A stretch of 64,000 bases of DNA from positions 7,866,001 through 7,930,000 of the forward strand of contig NC_052678.1 of NCBI RefSeq assembly GCF_016802725.1, written 5' to 3'. The notes beneath the pieces were generated by a model. It made no database searches. It saw only the letters and a program-made list of their open reading frames with translations, and was not told where the DNA came from. A program made the translations under genes and the position numbers. Of the stretch, positions 14,365 through 26,588 are shown piece after piece (positions within the stretch are counted from its first letter, which is position 1; every line of letters starts with the position of its first letter). The DNA is from Solenopsis invicta. Taxonomy: Eukaryota; Arthropoda; Insecta; Hymenoptera; Formicidae.

Positions 14365-17300
14365 AGTTCGCTTTGTTAGAACTAAAGTTCGTTTTGTGAT
14401 AAAAATTGATAAGGTCGGGAAATATATATCTGTCTTACCGCATTCCTCGAATAGTACGATTTCAAATACGTCGGCTTTACGAGTGGATTGAGCTGATATA
14501 ATTAACGCCTTATCATTAATTCCCGTTATGTCAAATAATTTAAAAAATAATTAAGATCATTGCTAACAATATCGCTTTGAAAGAGATAAAAAAATAAAAA
14601 TAACGTTTCCTCCATTAATTGTTTGCATATATAATGAAAGCGCCGAGAAGATGTACATAATTAAATTCCACACGTGAGACGATGCGGAATAAAGATTTTA
14701 TGCTTGAAAACTAGAAATAGCTACAGTAAATGTTGCCATTTAAGTCGTTCGGCATACAGCTACCAACTATTCTGGCTCACAAATAGCCGTCTCCTGCAGT
14801 GACCGAAACTTCGGAAAATGTTACGGCCACTGAATATTCAGCTTTCCATACATTTCAGACGAACCACACGATCTTTTGTTAAAGATTAGTTTCCAGAAAG
14901 TTGCCAGAAATTTTTGAACCGACAAGTAGTTCTCGAAGGACAGTCAATTTTAGAAACGACACGATGCATGAGGTTAACGCTCTTATTGATCTGTCTTTAT
15001 ATTTGTAACAATCAAATTTGTAACAATCAAATTAGAGGATCATTACTAAAAGTGATCATTACTATCATTGAATACGTTAAAATAATAAACTATTTTTTTA
15101 CTTAAAAAATAAATAAATAAATTTATTCATTGCTGGTAGATTCTATCGTTTCATTTCTCTTTTTCTGTTCGCCCCACATATAATATTATATGTACATTCG
15201 ATGGTAATACAATTCTCTTGTTCAAATATATTCTTGTCAACTACTTACTGGCACCATTATTCATTTAAGAAATTAGAACAGGGTATTAGCGAAAACTAAT
15301 GTACGTAAACATTGTTCTCACAAAAAACTTAGCAAGTCGTGGCACACATAGTCTTATGCGATATAAATAATATTTTTTTTTCCTTTTTTCTTTTCTTTGC
15401 TTTTTCGTCCTTCTCTCTCTTCTTTATTTTACTTATCTTTATTTTTTCTCTCTTTCTTTCGTCCTTTCTTCTCTAATTTAAATTTATTTTATTTCTTTTT
15501 CTATTCACAAAAATCATTGATTTCGAGTAATTTTTATCAAGCGTACAAAACCATTTTGACGAAGTTTATTCTTCATATCGTCATAATTAATACACATTAA
15601 TAATTAAAGCTAATTTGTAACGATATACAGCGCACTATCAGAGTTAGTTATACCTAAGAGCATACCAGCGTAAAGCAGCCTAGTGAATTAACTCACCGCC
15701 CGAGCGCCAAGACACAAATTGAGAAGGTATTATTGTAAAGGGCCCGGCCGTCACTCTCAAGTCATTGATATGCACGTGCAAATAACCAAACTTGGAAACG
15801 GGAACAACTTCGTGCAATCGCTCATCTTCTATTCAGCCAAGTCACTACTCAACACATGTTATGTCATTTATCCCTTATAAGTGGAATACGGTCTCGGCGT
15901 AGGCGTCATCCGATCTAAAGTAGGCATGCTAAATTCATTCGTTGCCTGTATCCCGTATCAATGCCGACATCATGTATACATGTACAGAAATAGCAGTAGT
16001 GAAGTGACGAAATATCATCGCGAGAGCATATACGAGTACGAATTAATTGATGCTAAAGACACGTGCTTATTGGAAATTTCCGAAGCGATAACAAGTTATG
16101 GAAACTGTTAATTTTGGAAATGATCCCAAAGTTAATTATCTGATCTGGCAATATGTATCCATTTATCAACATGTTTGTCGTGTCAATATGTTCTAATTTT
16201 AAATACTTGTATACGTATATATTGGATGTAATAAAATATTCTAATTAAGAGTTTTTACTTTAGCAATATACGAAAAAGGTCTTTCGTTTGTGGTGAAATA
16301 TTCTACAATGCAACTTGTCCAATGAATCGCGATGTACCTAACTTGGTACACATGAGAATGCCATAGTATGCTCTCGGCTATATAAAGTATCCATATATAT
16401 ATGTGGCGTATCCATAGAGAGATACACAGTAAAAGTTATGTCAATTTTTTACATTGCCCATAGACGAGACGCTGCATTTCGAAACACATCGATATTGCCT
16501 CGCGACTCATGAATATTTTAATTGAAGATAAATTAAACATTTTTCATTATAAACTCGCACGAGTGTTGCGGACAAGCGGCGAGAAAGGGGGAGGGGGAAT
16601 AATAGAACATCATTATTTCTTCGCGGCTCACACAGTTGATCCTGATCAGCGAAATGCAACAATTTAGTGTTACATTTGCGTAAGTTTGAGAACAGAGTCG
16701 TCTTTGTCGAGGATGAATGCGGGTGCTATTTAACGCATTCCCCAGATAAACTACGGCGCCTACCGGCGCTATAACTGGTCGAAGGTGGAAGTAAATAAAG
16801 AAGAAATAAATGGATAAGATATAACATTCCGCAGCTTTACGGCCAATGTGCACACGGCGCATGCAAACGGTCAATTAAAAACTCGTCCGTAGCGTGTGCA
16901 GGACGCGACCTAGGCTCATTTTTCGCCGCGAAAACCGTACGCGCTGCCCAGTGTCTCGAAAATGTAAACGAACGAACGAATGTGCCCCTGATCGACCGTA
17001 ATGTGACTTTGCGCACCATGGAGATGCGATCGCGCGACGGCGTAGATCATGCCAATGCGACGGCATGCAACAAGGACAACCTTTATCCACCTGGCACGAA
17101 ACTCCAACGTTGATACGCCGTTGATAGGATCAAACATGCATTCGCGCGCGTATTACGCGTGTTGCTTGTACAACGCGCGTTAAGCTTCATCGTTCGGATG
17201 CGTGTCACTATGACTGATGTCTTTTTTTATTGCTAGAAACGAAGGAGGAAATAGGATAAACGTAAAAAATGTGTAAAACCAAAGATTTATCCCTTTTTTT

Positions 17301-17467
17301 TTCTCAAATTGAAAGTAGTTGGTTCGACATTTCTCTAAAGTGTTCGTTCGAATCGTTGCTTTAAAGATGTCTGAGAAGCGTTTTCAATTAAAGGATCGAG
17401 AAATACATTTCTAATATGTCGGTTTCGCGAAACGATCAAAACCGCTCTTCGGCGTTATAGTTTTTAC

Positions 17468-17503
17468 TCACGTGCGAAACGCGCAACTGCATTTCGCACG
17501 TGA
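17468..17503. other. Perfect hairpin, 12-bp stem, containing CACGTG on both arms
   Basis: TCACGTGCGAAA and TTTCGCACGTGA are exact inverse complements separated by a 12-nt loop. Each arm carries a CACGTG E-box core, so the site may act as a paired binding site for bHLH factors or only as a DNA hairpin. Confidence 0.6.
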
Positions 17504-17601
17504 AAAATGCAGCGACGTAAATGTTCGTCCGACTACATATGAGGATAACGTTTTTGCGGCCTAGGAATCTATTGTTTGTGCCCAGAACTATCATGCCGTA
17601 C

Positions 17602-17625
17602 AAAAAAAAAAAAAAAAAAAAAAAA
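17602..17625. repeat. Poly(A) tract, 24 nt
   Basis: A homopolymer run of 24 A. No retrotransposed gene or SINE body is recognisable upstream of it. Confidence 0.9.
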
Positions 17626-20600
17626 CAGCTCATGTGTAGTACGTGTTAAGGCCACAGTTTTGTCGCGCTAGTTAATTTTCGTCCGGAGTTTAAACTCAGC
17701 TGCGTTTTCTATAAAAAAAATTTAATATAATTCGATTCTGAAATTGACGGCGTAATGCATGATAGCATAGTTATATGAGTGCAGTTAATTGTGACTTTTA
17801 TGAAATATTAACTTATTACTTCCTATGTATAGTGAAGAAATTTTTTTTACGCATGTAGGTAACATTGTTGGAATAGGATACTGTAATAAAGTTTAATGAT
17901 CTGATAACAGATATCACTATTTACCCTAGCTGGATCGATCAGGATGACGCACGTTAACATAATTTATCAAGGTGCACCTTCTTTTCGCGTTTACTACTAC
18001 TTTTACTTATCGTTAGTATAAAATATTATAATAAAATCTTCAATACTTCTCAAAATCAATTATTAACCGGGGAGAGTAACTAACATATTAGAGGGAAAGT
18101 AAGATTTTTATGAATAATAAAAATAATATGTAATTTTATTAGTATAATTTATTATTTATTCAGTATTATGATCGTCATTATTCTATGTGACGTTCATCCA
18201 TTTATTTATTAACTTTTTATTTCTTTTCTCGAAGAAACTAATCAATTTTGATTCTGTAACATGACAAAATTCAACCATATATAATGAAATAGATGTAACA
18301 AAAAATTGGAGAATTAAGATAGGAAATACTTCTTCTTTCATCGTATTTGCTATCATCTGTTTTAATCATTGGAGCATTTCTTATTACGGGGAAAAAATTT
18401 TATAAAAGCAAACAATATTCGAATCATTTAAAAGAAATAAAAAAATAATAAATTAATAAATAAATAAATCATCACAAAAAATGATGGCGATTATATTATT
18501 AAATAATTAATTAATTAATTAATTAAACTACATATTCTTTACATTATTTACAAAAATGACTACATACTCTCCAATTCCCCTAATATTTTTCTTCGTATCG
18601 CTCAAAATTTGGCAACAAAAAAGTATATACCAGTTACTTTAAGTAGCATTATAAAACAACTCATTGAAAAAAACTAATGGCACTGTCTCAAAATTAATAT
18701 TAATCTGATTCATCTTGTGATTCAATTCGCCTCGGGATCTAGTCTATCTAAAATATCTACAAGTTAATTACCAAATAAGTTAATAATATATTTTTATATT
18801 TTATATAATAAAAATTAATAACATACTTAAAAAATAGAAAAAATACAATTTATAAGTAAAATCAAACAGAAGAAAGTTTATAGGACGTGTATTTTGCAAA
18901 ATGTCAAAGTACCCTAGACCTTTAGTTACACTGTTACAAGTTGGAGGACACAATTCTGCGAGGATGTATACGAAAGTGAAGTAAAGTGATAGCAAGCGAT
19001 ATTTCTAGATACGGTCGACACGCATTAGCCGGGCGAACTTCTTTTTACGGATGTTTTTCGGACGAGCGGGGAACGATAAATTTTCGCAGACCGGACGTTT
19101 GCGGGTGCGCTCGTGTGTTTACGCTGCCGGCAGTGGAGGCGTTAAGATGTAATGACATGCAAAAGAGAGAGTCTCGCGTAAACCCCTAATGGTCGTACGA
19201 CACACTAGTCGGCTTGTAATCGGACAAGCATCAAACGCCGAAGGCATAGCCTGCCATTATGTATTATTACCATCATCTGTTACCGCGCTGTGCCAGCCGA
19301 GTTTAAGCCTTGCCCCGTTTTAACTGTCATTTTGCCTCATATTTAAGCTGCGAATAATATGGATTACCTAACTATCCAGTTTAATAATTGAGATACAGGT
19401 TTTGAATTAAGATTTCTGATACTAAATCGAATTTCATTTAATCTTTATTATTATCCATATAGAACTGAATACTAGACTCGAATCAAATCGTTGAAACTTT
19501 TAATTAACAACATACTTATTGTTACGTTAAATTTTAATACCTAAAAAATATTTAAAAAAAATTGACATTGATTTTATAAGATAAAGTCGTTAAAAAATTT
19601 TGCTTTTATACGCAAAACGTATCAGATTTTTAATTAATTATCATCTCCCGGAAGGCAATGATAAACCGAGAGTAGCTTTGCTAAAATGGAGCACGCATAA
19701 GCATACATCAAGCGAAGACCATAATTTTCAATCATGAAAGATATATGAGAGAAAGAGAGAGAAAAGTACGGAAAAATTATTTAATTTAATTAATTTCTCA
19801 ACTGAATTTGTGTAGCTACGAGCGCGACGTTTTGGTACGATCGGTTACAAGTTCTGCAGTTAGAAAGCTATTTCAACATTTACTGTAAAAATATCGTCCA
19901 ACTATTAGCATCTATAAGTTTGCAATAACAATATTTGGCGTCGTTTGACGTGATGTGGCCACATAGAAGGAGCGGGGTTCTCCGTCGTAAGACACGAAGA
20001 AGCTTCTCTTGAAACTACCGGCCTCCGTTATACTTCCGCGATAACGAATGCATCGCGCTGCGTTATAAAAGCAATCGTGAATGTCTTCGCCGAGAAATAT
20101 CGCGGGCGATACCGAGCCTAGTCTAGATGCACAGTAGTTTAGATTAATTCCGTGGCACAAAAATATTTCAAATTTTAAAATCTATTATGACACTTCAAGC
20201 TTTACTGTTAATGTATTCCGATAAATACTTTACAAATGTAAGTAGAATCTGGAACATATAAAGATTTTATATTCTAGAACATTACGTACCAGTGTCATTC
20301 GTTAATGGTTGAATAAAATGTCTTATTTCAAGTAATAAGAATATCATCTCTCTTCGTCTCATTTTCAATTTCCTCTGCAGAATTGTCTTAAATTGAAGGG
20401 GGTAAGTGAGCTTGACGTTTTATTCCGATAAAAAAAGCAAAAGGAGGAGGATATTCATCGAGCGCGGTTCAGGCAAATAATAATAAGGCAGTCGCGATGT
20501 ATTAGTAAAAAGCTGAAATTTGGTCGTATATTCCTATCTTTTCGCTGCCCCGACGTTCTTCGCCGCTCAAGGACGTACTATATACCGTTGACGACATTTA

Positions 20601-21460
20601 AGTCGGCCAGTCTACATGTATAACGCGCGCTCAGGACGCACCTGAATAATGTTCGAAGACGACGGGGGTTGACGTTTGTCGTGGCGGTGCCTAGCGTGCA
20701 AGTTATCTCCCTACCCTCTCGGTTCTGTTCTACCCTCCTCCACACGGTTCTACTCGCGTTCTTCCGCTTGCCCTCCTGTGCTCATCGTTTCTTCATCCTT
20801 CTACCCCCAACTCGGTGGTACTCATAATTGTCCAACGGGGCATGCATATCGCTGGCGCGAGGGAGAGCACCCGGGGACACGAACTAGTTATGCGCATTCC
20901 TACTCGAGAGAGAAAAGAGAGAGAGAGAGAGCGCAATGAGGAAAAAAGAACAAGGGGATGAATCAACAAAAGGGGAGAGAAAGAGAGCTACGATCGCCCC
21001 GTGCCTCACGACTGAATACTTGAATATTGATTAAGCATGCACATCGCGATTACCGAGAGCAAGTAAAAGCGCTCTTCTTGCCGGGCCCGCAACCTGCGTG
21101 TCTACGGATATTTATGTGAAGCGATGCTTCGACGATGTGTCCTCCTTCTTCCATCGTACCCCGTGCCAGCCCCTCGTCCTACCCGCGAGCGCGAGCCCCC
21201 GTCGTCGGAGGGATAAAAAAGGCCTGCCGGAAGACTCGGGAGATATCCGCTAACCATGAGACGTTTAAATGATGAGAGCGCGGATGTACGGAGAGCGTGC
21301 ACGGTTGCTTGATTTACGATCGGCCCTCGCAGGATTATATCCTTCGATCGCGCGAGCCAGCGCCGGCGCCGCGAGCGCGCGCTGCCCCAGTTCGCCGCCG
21401 GTGAACGATTAACGGAATAGCGGGAAGCCGTTCCTCAATTTGTTCCTGCGTTTCTTTTTT

Positions 21461-21461
21461 T

Positions 21462-21508
<47 letters not shown>

Positions 21509-21535
21509 CTCTTCTCTCTCTCTCTCTCTCTCTCC
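21461..21535. repeat. (TC)n microsatellite, interrupted
   Basis: About 75 nt of TC repeats with one T7 interruption and two TTC interruptions. It is the longest pyrimidine-purine strand asymmetry in the window. Confidence 0.95.
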
Positions 21536-21782
21536 GCCACTCGTCCGACGCGCGAGTTACGAGGACGGAAGTACGCACAACGGCGAAGTAACGATTCTAC
21601 GCGAATGCGTAGAGCGGGTTTCAACGATTGCGAGATTATCGTGAGATGCTCCGCGATAGAAACCAGAATTGCGACCAGGTGGACGCCACGCGAGGCTTCT
21701 CCATTCGAATTAACCAAGAACAAGATCCTCGATCAACAACCGGCTCCGACAAGCGGCAGAGCTATTTGTCGACAGGCATCGA

Positions 21783-21901
21783 CTACTCTTTAAATTTTTT
21801 GGAGTGGAATCTCACTTTTTTTAGAGTAGAATCTCACTCTAAAAGTGTATGAATATCCGCTCAACCGGCTGGATTTCCACTCCAAAGAATTTAGAGAGTA
21901 G
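21783..21901. repeat. 119-bp fold-back with nested inverted repeats
   Basis: The outer arms CTACTCTTTAAATTTTTTGG and the inverse of CCAAAGAATTTAGAGAGTAG match with few mismatches and continue into gagtggaa/ttccactc. An inner pair, cactttttttagagt and actctaaaagtg, makes a second stem within the left part. The unit could fold into a long hairpin. It is either a very short MITE or a structured RNA precursor. Confidence 0.55.
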
Positions 21902-22211
21902 CTTCACCGAGAACAGCGCTTCAAGTTGTGATTGTGAATTGTTCATTTTCAATGGGGAATAATTGCGAAATCGCAATAATGACGAAAAATACAATATAGA
22001 ACGCTATGTTTTGCCATACGTACAAATGTGCGCCGTCGACTCGTTATGTGCATTGTATAAATCACGGAAATAATTAGCCCGGTGTTCTGTTGCTATTACG
22101 CGAAATATCATCACGAAAAAAATCGTGACTGTATATTAGAATATTCTGCACATATTATACGTAATAATATCCTATTATAAAAAAGAATATTCTTAGAATA
22201 CACAATTTATA

Positions 22212-22802
22212 CAGAGTAACTTCGATATATATACACCGCACCAATGAAAAACTCGATTTATCACGTATCATTTATTATATTTAAGGAAAATTAATTATAC
22301 CAATAAAAATTTCATATTGTCTACTATTATAAAAACAGTTAGAAATACAAAATGTATATTTTCTTACATTAAAAAAAAAACTTTAAATATCTTTGCATTC
22401 TAGCTGTATATCAAAAGTGCGACAATCAAATTGGATAAAAAATACAAGAGCTAAGCACATGTATTTTCGTGTACTCCATTCTTCACTATCTCTCTACATT
22501 TCTGTCATGAAATAATCATGAAATAATCAATAAACCTATTACACTTCTTACAAAGAAAGTAATCATTTTACGTAAATTGTACATATATATCGCTGCACCA
22601 CTCATAACATTTGACAAATTGATTCAACCCACAATGGTTTTGTTAATATTAAAAAAGTAACAAAACTAAAATTACAACACAATACTAATACATCATAAAG
22701 ATATATAACAGAGTGGCTGCAAAAAAGTTATCTCCACTCCTTCTATTTTTTTCTGACTTTGTGGCGTAAATCCCCGCATGGTGTAATATCGAAGTTACCC
22801 TG
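22212..22802. mobile_element. 591-bp non-autonomous element, pogo/Tigger-like termini
   Basis: The left end CAGAGTAACTTCGATAT and the reverse complement of the right end, CAGGGTAACTTCGATAT, differ at one base; both continue into a TACACC motif. CAG...TCGATA termini are typical of pogo/Tigger elements of the Tc1/mariner group, which target TA; the left flank is TA and the right flank is CA. The interior is AT-rich with no transposase ORF. Confidence 0.6.
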
Positions 22803-23519
22803 CACGTTGTTTGTATATCTGCTCGCTTTATGACAAAAAAATGTGTCTCTATCAATTTTACAAAAAAAAGGTAAGATATGTCTAAATGTCCTAGTGACCA
22901 AACACATTGCTAAACCTAGACACTTACAAGAACATTTTTTATTATTAATTTTAAATATAATTTTTATTATAATATTAAAATTTAATTGTAATCTTTAAAT
23001 ATTCAAAGATATTTATAAAATATTTTAAAATATAAAAATGAATGTTAAAAAATATTAATTTATTACACAAACACAACCAAGTTACAGTTTATACTTTTAA
23101 AGTTTTTAAAACTTTTTAACGTTATATATTTGTCAAGGGTAGACATCACAAGGGTAGACATTAATTTATGTTTTGTAGTTATTTTTTTAATGAATAATAT
23201 TAAAAACAAGCATTTAAACAAGCAGTTTAGATTGTTCATTAATTTATTTAGATATTTCATACTTTACCATTTTCGGAATAATTTGAGAATTTTTCATATT
23301 TTCGTAAGGTAATAATGTTTTATATTCCATATTTGAGTTAATTATAAAATTAGGTCGCTTTATCATCGTGAATTCTTTCAAAAATTCTACAATTTTTACT
23401 TTCAATTGTTAAATGTCCGATTACTGAGACTATTTAATTTAACATGACGCTGGTTACAAACATAAGTTGCAACGCAATTAGTCAAATAACATGTAAACCG
23501 CGATTACTTGATGTTTCTT

Positions 23520-23543
23520 CGCGCTTTCCGAGAGGAAAGCGCG
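23520..23543. other. Perfect hairpin with GAGA tetraloop
   Basis: CGCGCTTTCC, GAGA, GGAAAGCGCG: a 10-bp GC-rich stem closed by a GNRA-class loop, at the edge of a CpG-rich patch. It could form in RNA if the region is transcribed as part of the perlecan pre-mRNA from the other strand. Confidence 0.5.
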
Positions 23544-24225
23544 CAAGTATAATTCACAAGCCGATACCACCGAGCTAATTTACCTCGGCCGAACGCGCAC
23601 AGCTGTCTAATTAAGCTGGCTTTCGCGCAACAAAGCGCCCGTACGTGTAGCCGCAATCGGGTGGGCTTTACAACACCGACCGGTATCCGGCGCTTCCGCG
23701 TTGTTGACCACGATCGTCCTCCACTCGAGACGGACGAAGCTACTACGAGGGAGAGGGAAAAAAAAGGCCGGGGGTCGCGCGGGACGGCGGCGTGGGACAA
23801 GAGAAAAAGCCCTCGAGCTTTGAATATTCAGTAGGTACGTACCACTTGCGCGCCGGCCTCCCCCGTCTGACCTTATTTTTCTGCTGGAAAAACCACAGCT
23901 TCCGTCGCTGCTTAGGGATTCGCATCGCCGTTCGCGGAAGAGACACGTCGCCGGAAATTTGCACCGACGTTCCACGGTTGGACGAGGGCGCAGACCGATT
24001 TGAATTAATGTCGCGGCGTGCGTCGCGTCGAGACGGGATGAAACGGGAACGCGTCGGGCACGCCGATAAACCGTCGATCTCGATAAGCGAAGTTCCAACA
24101 GGGTGGAAACGAGTACCGAGGGATGACGACCCTATCGATCCCTTGGGTCGGTAGAACAGGTAACTGGTCTATACTATCTACGCTCAGGTCTCCGTCCAGA
24201 CTGATAAACTAACGATCGTAGGTAA

Positions 24226-24245
24226 GATACAGGGTGTTCCAGAGG
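24226..24245. repeat. TE-like terminus motif (ACAGGGTGTTCCAG), copy 1
   Basis: The short block atacagggtgttccagag resembles the terminal motif of several insect transposons and recurs inverted near 39419. No full element can be delimited around it. Confidence 0.35.
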
Positions 24246-24667
24246 ATTATATGCACCGTCCGTTATCATGCGGTCGGTAAAACCGAGATTACCGAGAAGT
24301 AATGGAAAGAACGAACGATTTAACACTCTGTAGCTTTTTTGAATACGTTTTCTGTCTAAAGACGTATTGTGTAATATATTTAATATTATATGACTTATTA
24401 TAGTTATTTCATATTATATGAGAATTAGATATTTAATATTAATGTCTCTTACATTTTTTGGAAAAAATTTAAATGTGCCCTTTAGAATATAGGTCTAATT
24501 GTAATCTTTTTACGTTTGTAATCTTCTAACGCGAAGGAAGAAAGTGTTTACGTAAAACAGCTTTCTAAATGCTTCAAAATCCTTCTTTTTGTTTGAGTAC
24601 TTAAACAAATAAGAATCCCTGCGATTCATTTTAAACATTAGTATAAAAAATTGAGATATGTACTTAC

Positions 24668-24784
24668 CTGGATAATGACAGTCGTGTTCGTCGCTACCAT
24701 CCTGGCAATCCTCCACAAAGTTGCACCGCTGAGATTCCAGTATGCATCTGTTTACGTCGCACGCAAATTCTCCAACGCTGCAGC
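24668..24784 (-). CDS. trol: Perlecan LDL-receptor class A repeat 3 (last exon seen)
   Basis: The acceptor cgttttacag|GC and consensus donor TATCCAG|GTAAGT define a 117-nt, phase 1-1 exon of 39 codons that is almost pure LDLa: CSVGEFAC, VNRC, SQRCNF, EDC and QDGSDEHDC. All six cysteines and the DGSDE motif are intact. The first calcium-ligand Asp (normally in CDG) is Asn here (CNF), a known kind of variation among LDLa modules. The donor requires at least one further exon in phase 1. None was found in the 24.6 kb below it, so the gene leaves the window. It is only 757 bp from the LDLa 2 exon. Confidence 0.93.
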
Positions 24785-25541
24785 CTGTAAAACGTAAATC
24801 GTTAATATATTAATTTCTTTATAATGTAGTTATCGCGATTCGCTTTCAAACGTAAAAAATGCAATCGTACGTGATACTGGCAAAAATATAAGAATTTGCT
24901 TTTTAACGTAAAAAGTGTTAGAAAGACGTACGTGAATTTTATATCTCATTAGCACGTTACATGCAACGATGCGATAAAAATCTAGTAATTCTAACATACA
25001 CATATATGTACAATTATATAAGATAAAACACAAAGGAACAAAGTTGAAACTTTCTAATACGTATAGTATGAGAAGCGTTCAAGATGATACATAATAACAG
25101 AAGACATTTATTATGTTATTTGTTTGATGTGTAACATCACAAACCTCGATTTGACTTGAATGCTTTTCGTATATACCTAATAATGTACACGCAATATTAT
25201 GTTGATTGTGTATATAAAGATATCAAGGAACAACTAGAAAAAGCTTATACATTTACACATGTATATACATATACGTATTCAGAATGCAAAAAGGATTAGA
25301 TAAATTTAAGACTAGAAGAACCGCTTTCGTTACCGAGTTTCCAAATATAATATTTCTATCGAAATATTTAATAATAACGTTTAATTATAACTTTAAGATA
25401 ATACTGTTCTTCGTATTGATTTTCGTTAATCATGCATCATTTTCCGTATGCGCCAGTTCAACGAATCGCGGTTCTTCTAGAACGCCGACTTTTAAGAGTT
25501 AATCCCAATTCTCGGCGAAAATCAGCCAGCTCAACTAGTAC
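24785..25541. other. Perlecan intron between LDLa repeats 2 and 3
   Basis: This 757-bp AT-rich intron runs from a GTACTA donor to a cgttttacag acceptor. I see nothing in it beyond simple A/T-rich sequence. Confidence 0.75.
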
Positions 25542-25802
25542 CTGGATGCGGGCAATCGACCTCGTCACCAGCATCATCGCAGTCCGGGATGCCGTCACAT
25601 TGCTGCACCGAGCAAATGTAACGACTGCCGTCGTGACAGCGTACCGTGTCATCGGCGCGGCACTTGTTCGAAGACGATCTTAGCGTGGATTCCTCCTCCT
25701 TCTCCCTGATATCGAAGGCCGATACCTCCGATTTTACCTCAGGCGTGTGAGTCCTCTCCTCCGATGGGAAATGTTGCGGTACCACGGTGGTGTAGTCAAA
25801 AT
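25542..25802 (-). CDS. trol: Perlecan linker plus LDL-receptor class A repeat 2
   Basis: The exon is 261 nt and phase 1-1, from acceptor aacaacag|AT (with a weak pyrimidine tract) to donor CATCCAG|GTACTA. About 50 residues of linker (DFDYTTVVPQHF, then Glu/Lys-rich sequence with REKEEEST) precede a six-cysteine LDLa module: KCRADDTVRC, RYIC, VQQCDG, PDC and DDAGDEVDC. The usual DGSDE motif is DAGDE here; the calcium-ligand positions (the Asp of CDG, the first Asp and the final DE) remain acidic. The linker between modules is longer than in tightly packed LDLa arrays. The start depends on the only plausible AG in the region, which also gives the required phase; an in-frame ATG 21 nt above it is judged intronic. 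Confidence 0.92.
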
Positions 25803-26588
25803 CTGTTGTTTCGTTTATCAGCATGGTTTCAGTGTTGACGGTTGCGATATGCGATTTTTACACGCGCGTTAGCGAAAAGGGCGAATTAGGAGAATCGAAA
25901 ATCAATAGGGTAATTACCAGGGTTTTCAACCAGTGTTTTCGTACTTCCAATACTTGAATACTTCACAACATGAAGAAAAGAAAAATCTACTCTTGCAATA
26001 ATGATTTTTTTAGAAAAATATTCTTATCAAAATAAATTTTAATTCTGTCTACAATTTAATTCTCTTTATATGCATATAAATATACATTTTAGTTAAGTTA
26101 TTGTTGTAATAGCAAAAATTATACTCAAATATAAATTTGACTATGTACCGTTATTGAACCGAGGTTGAAAACCCTGGGAAATGTGGTTAATGCAAAATGG
26201 TCGGTAATGAAGATAAAAATAAAGATGATAGACGAAAAATCTATATTAAAGCTCGCCACCCCAGCCGGATCTCCACGAGAAATCTGTGAGAGATATTCAA
26301 ATATATTTCAAGATACACATATGTAAACGCGACAGTTCGCATTACATTCTAAATTAGTAGAGTTAGAAAATTAAAATATTAAATTATCGAATCATGTCCC
26401 AACGTTTATGACAGTATTTACATCTACATTACAAGGTACCGTATACCTACAATCCGCGCAGTCTTCGTTAATCAGAAGAGGAGAATGAAGGTGCAAGTTT
26501 TATAAATAAGCACTATCAACAACGACCAAGCATTATGTATAGTTTTCTAGCGAAACTATCATGCAACGTAGAATCATACGTTACTTAC
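25803..26588. other. Perlecan intron between LDLa repeats 1 and 2
   Basis: This 786-bp intron has a GTAAGT donor. A third of it is a 261-bp element with perfect 15-bp inverted termini (25917-26177). The rest is AT-rich with nothing recognisable. Confidence 0.75.
25917..26177. mobile_element. 261-bp element with perfect 15-bp terminal inverted repeats
   Basis: It opens CCAGGGTTTTCAACC and closes GGTTGAAAACCCTGG, exact inverse complements. The interior is AT-rich and non-coding. A CAGGG start resembles hAT termini, but the 8-bp flanks (gtaattac, ggaaatgt) do not match, so the superfamily is uncertain. It lies in the intron between LDLa repeats 1 and 2 of perlecan. Confidence 0.7.

Larger units (their letters stand above)
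12116..21460. other. Non-coding, mixed composition
   Basis: CpG-rich blocks lie at about 12520-12900, 13500-13890 and 20520-21400, and long AT-rich stretches at 13900-15660 and 17650-18980, including a (TTAA)n-like run near 18506. The pyrimidine-rich plus strand at 15360-15480 is low complexity. No supported gene. Confidence 0.5.
22803..24667. other. Non-coding, immediately downstream of the last perlecan exon seen
   Basis: AT-rich to 23500, then a CpG-rich block to about 24240, then AT-rich up to the GTAAGT donor at 24667. I looked for another six-cysteine LDLa or Ig exon on the minus strand and found none. Confidence 0.5.

Noticed and set aside
19912..20160. Possible cysteine-containing minus-strand exon with a tag acceptor and GTATAA donor in phase 1
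   Set aside because: The peptide does not match LDLa, Ig or any perlecan module, the acceptor lacks a pyrimidine tract, and the frame match alone can arise by chance.
23607..24098. 163-codon Arg-rich minus-strand ORF
   Set aside because: It lies in a CpG-rich patch with few stop codons; other frames are also open there, the composition is Arg/Pro/Ser-rich, and no family resemblance is seen.
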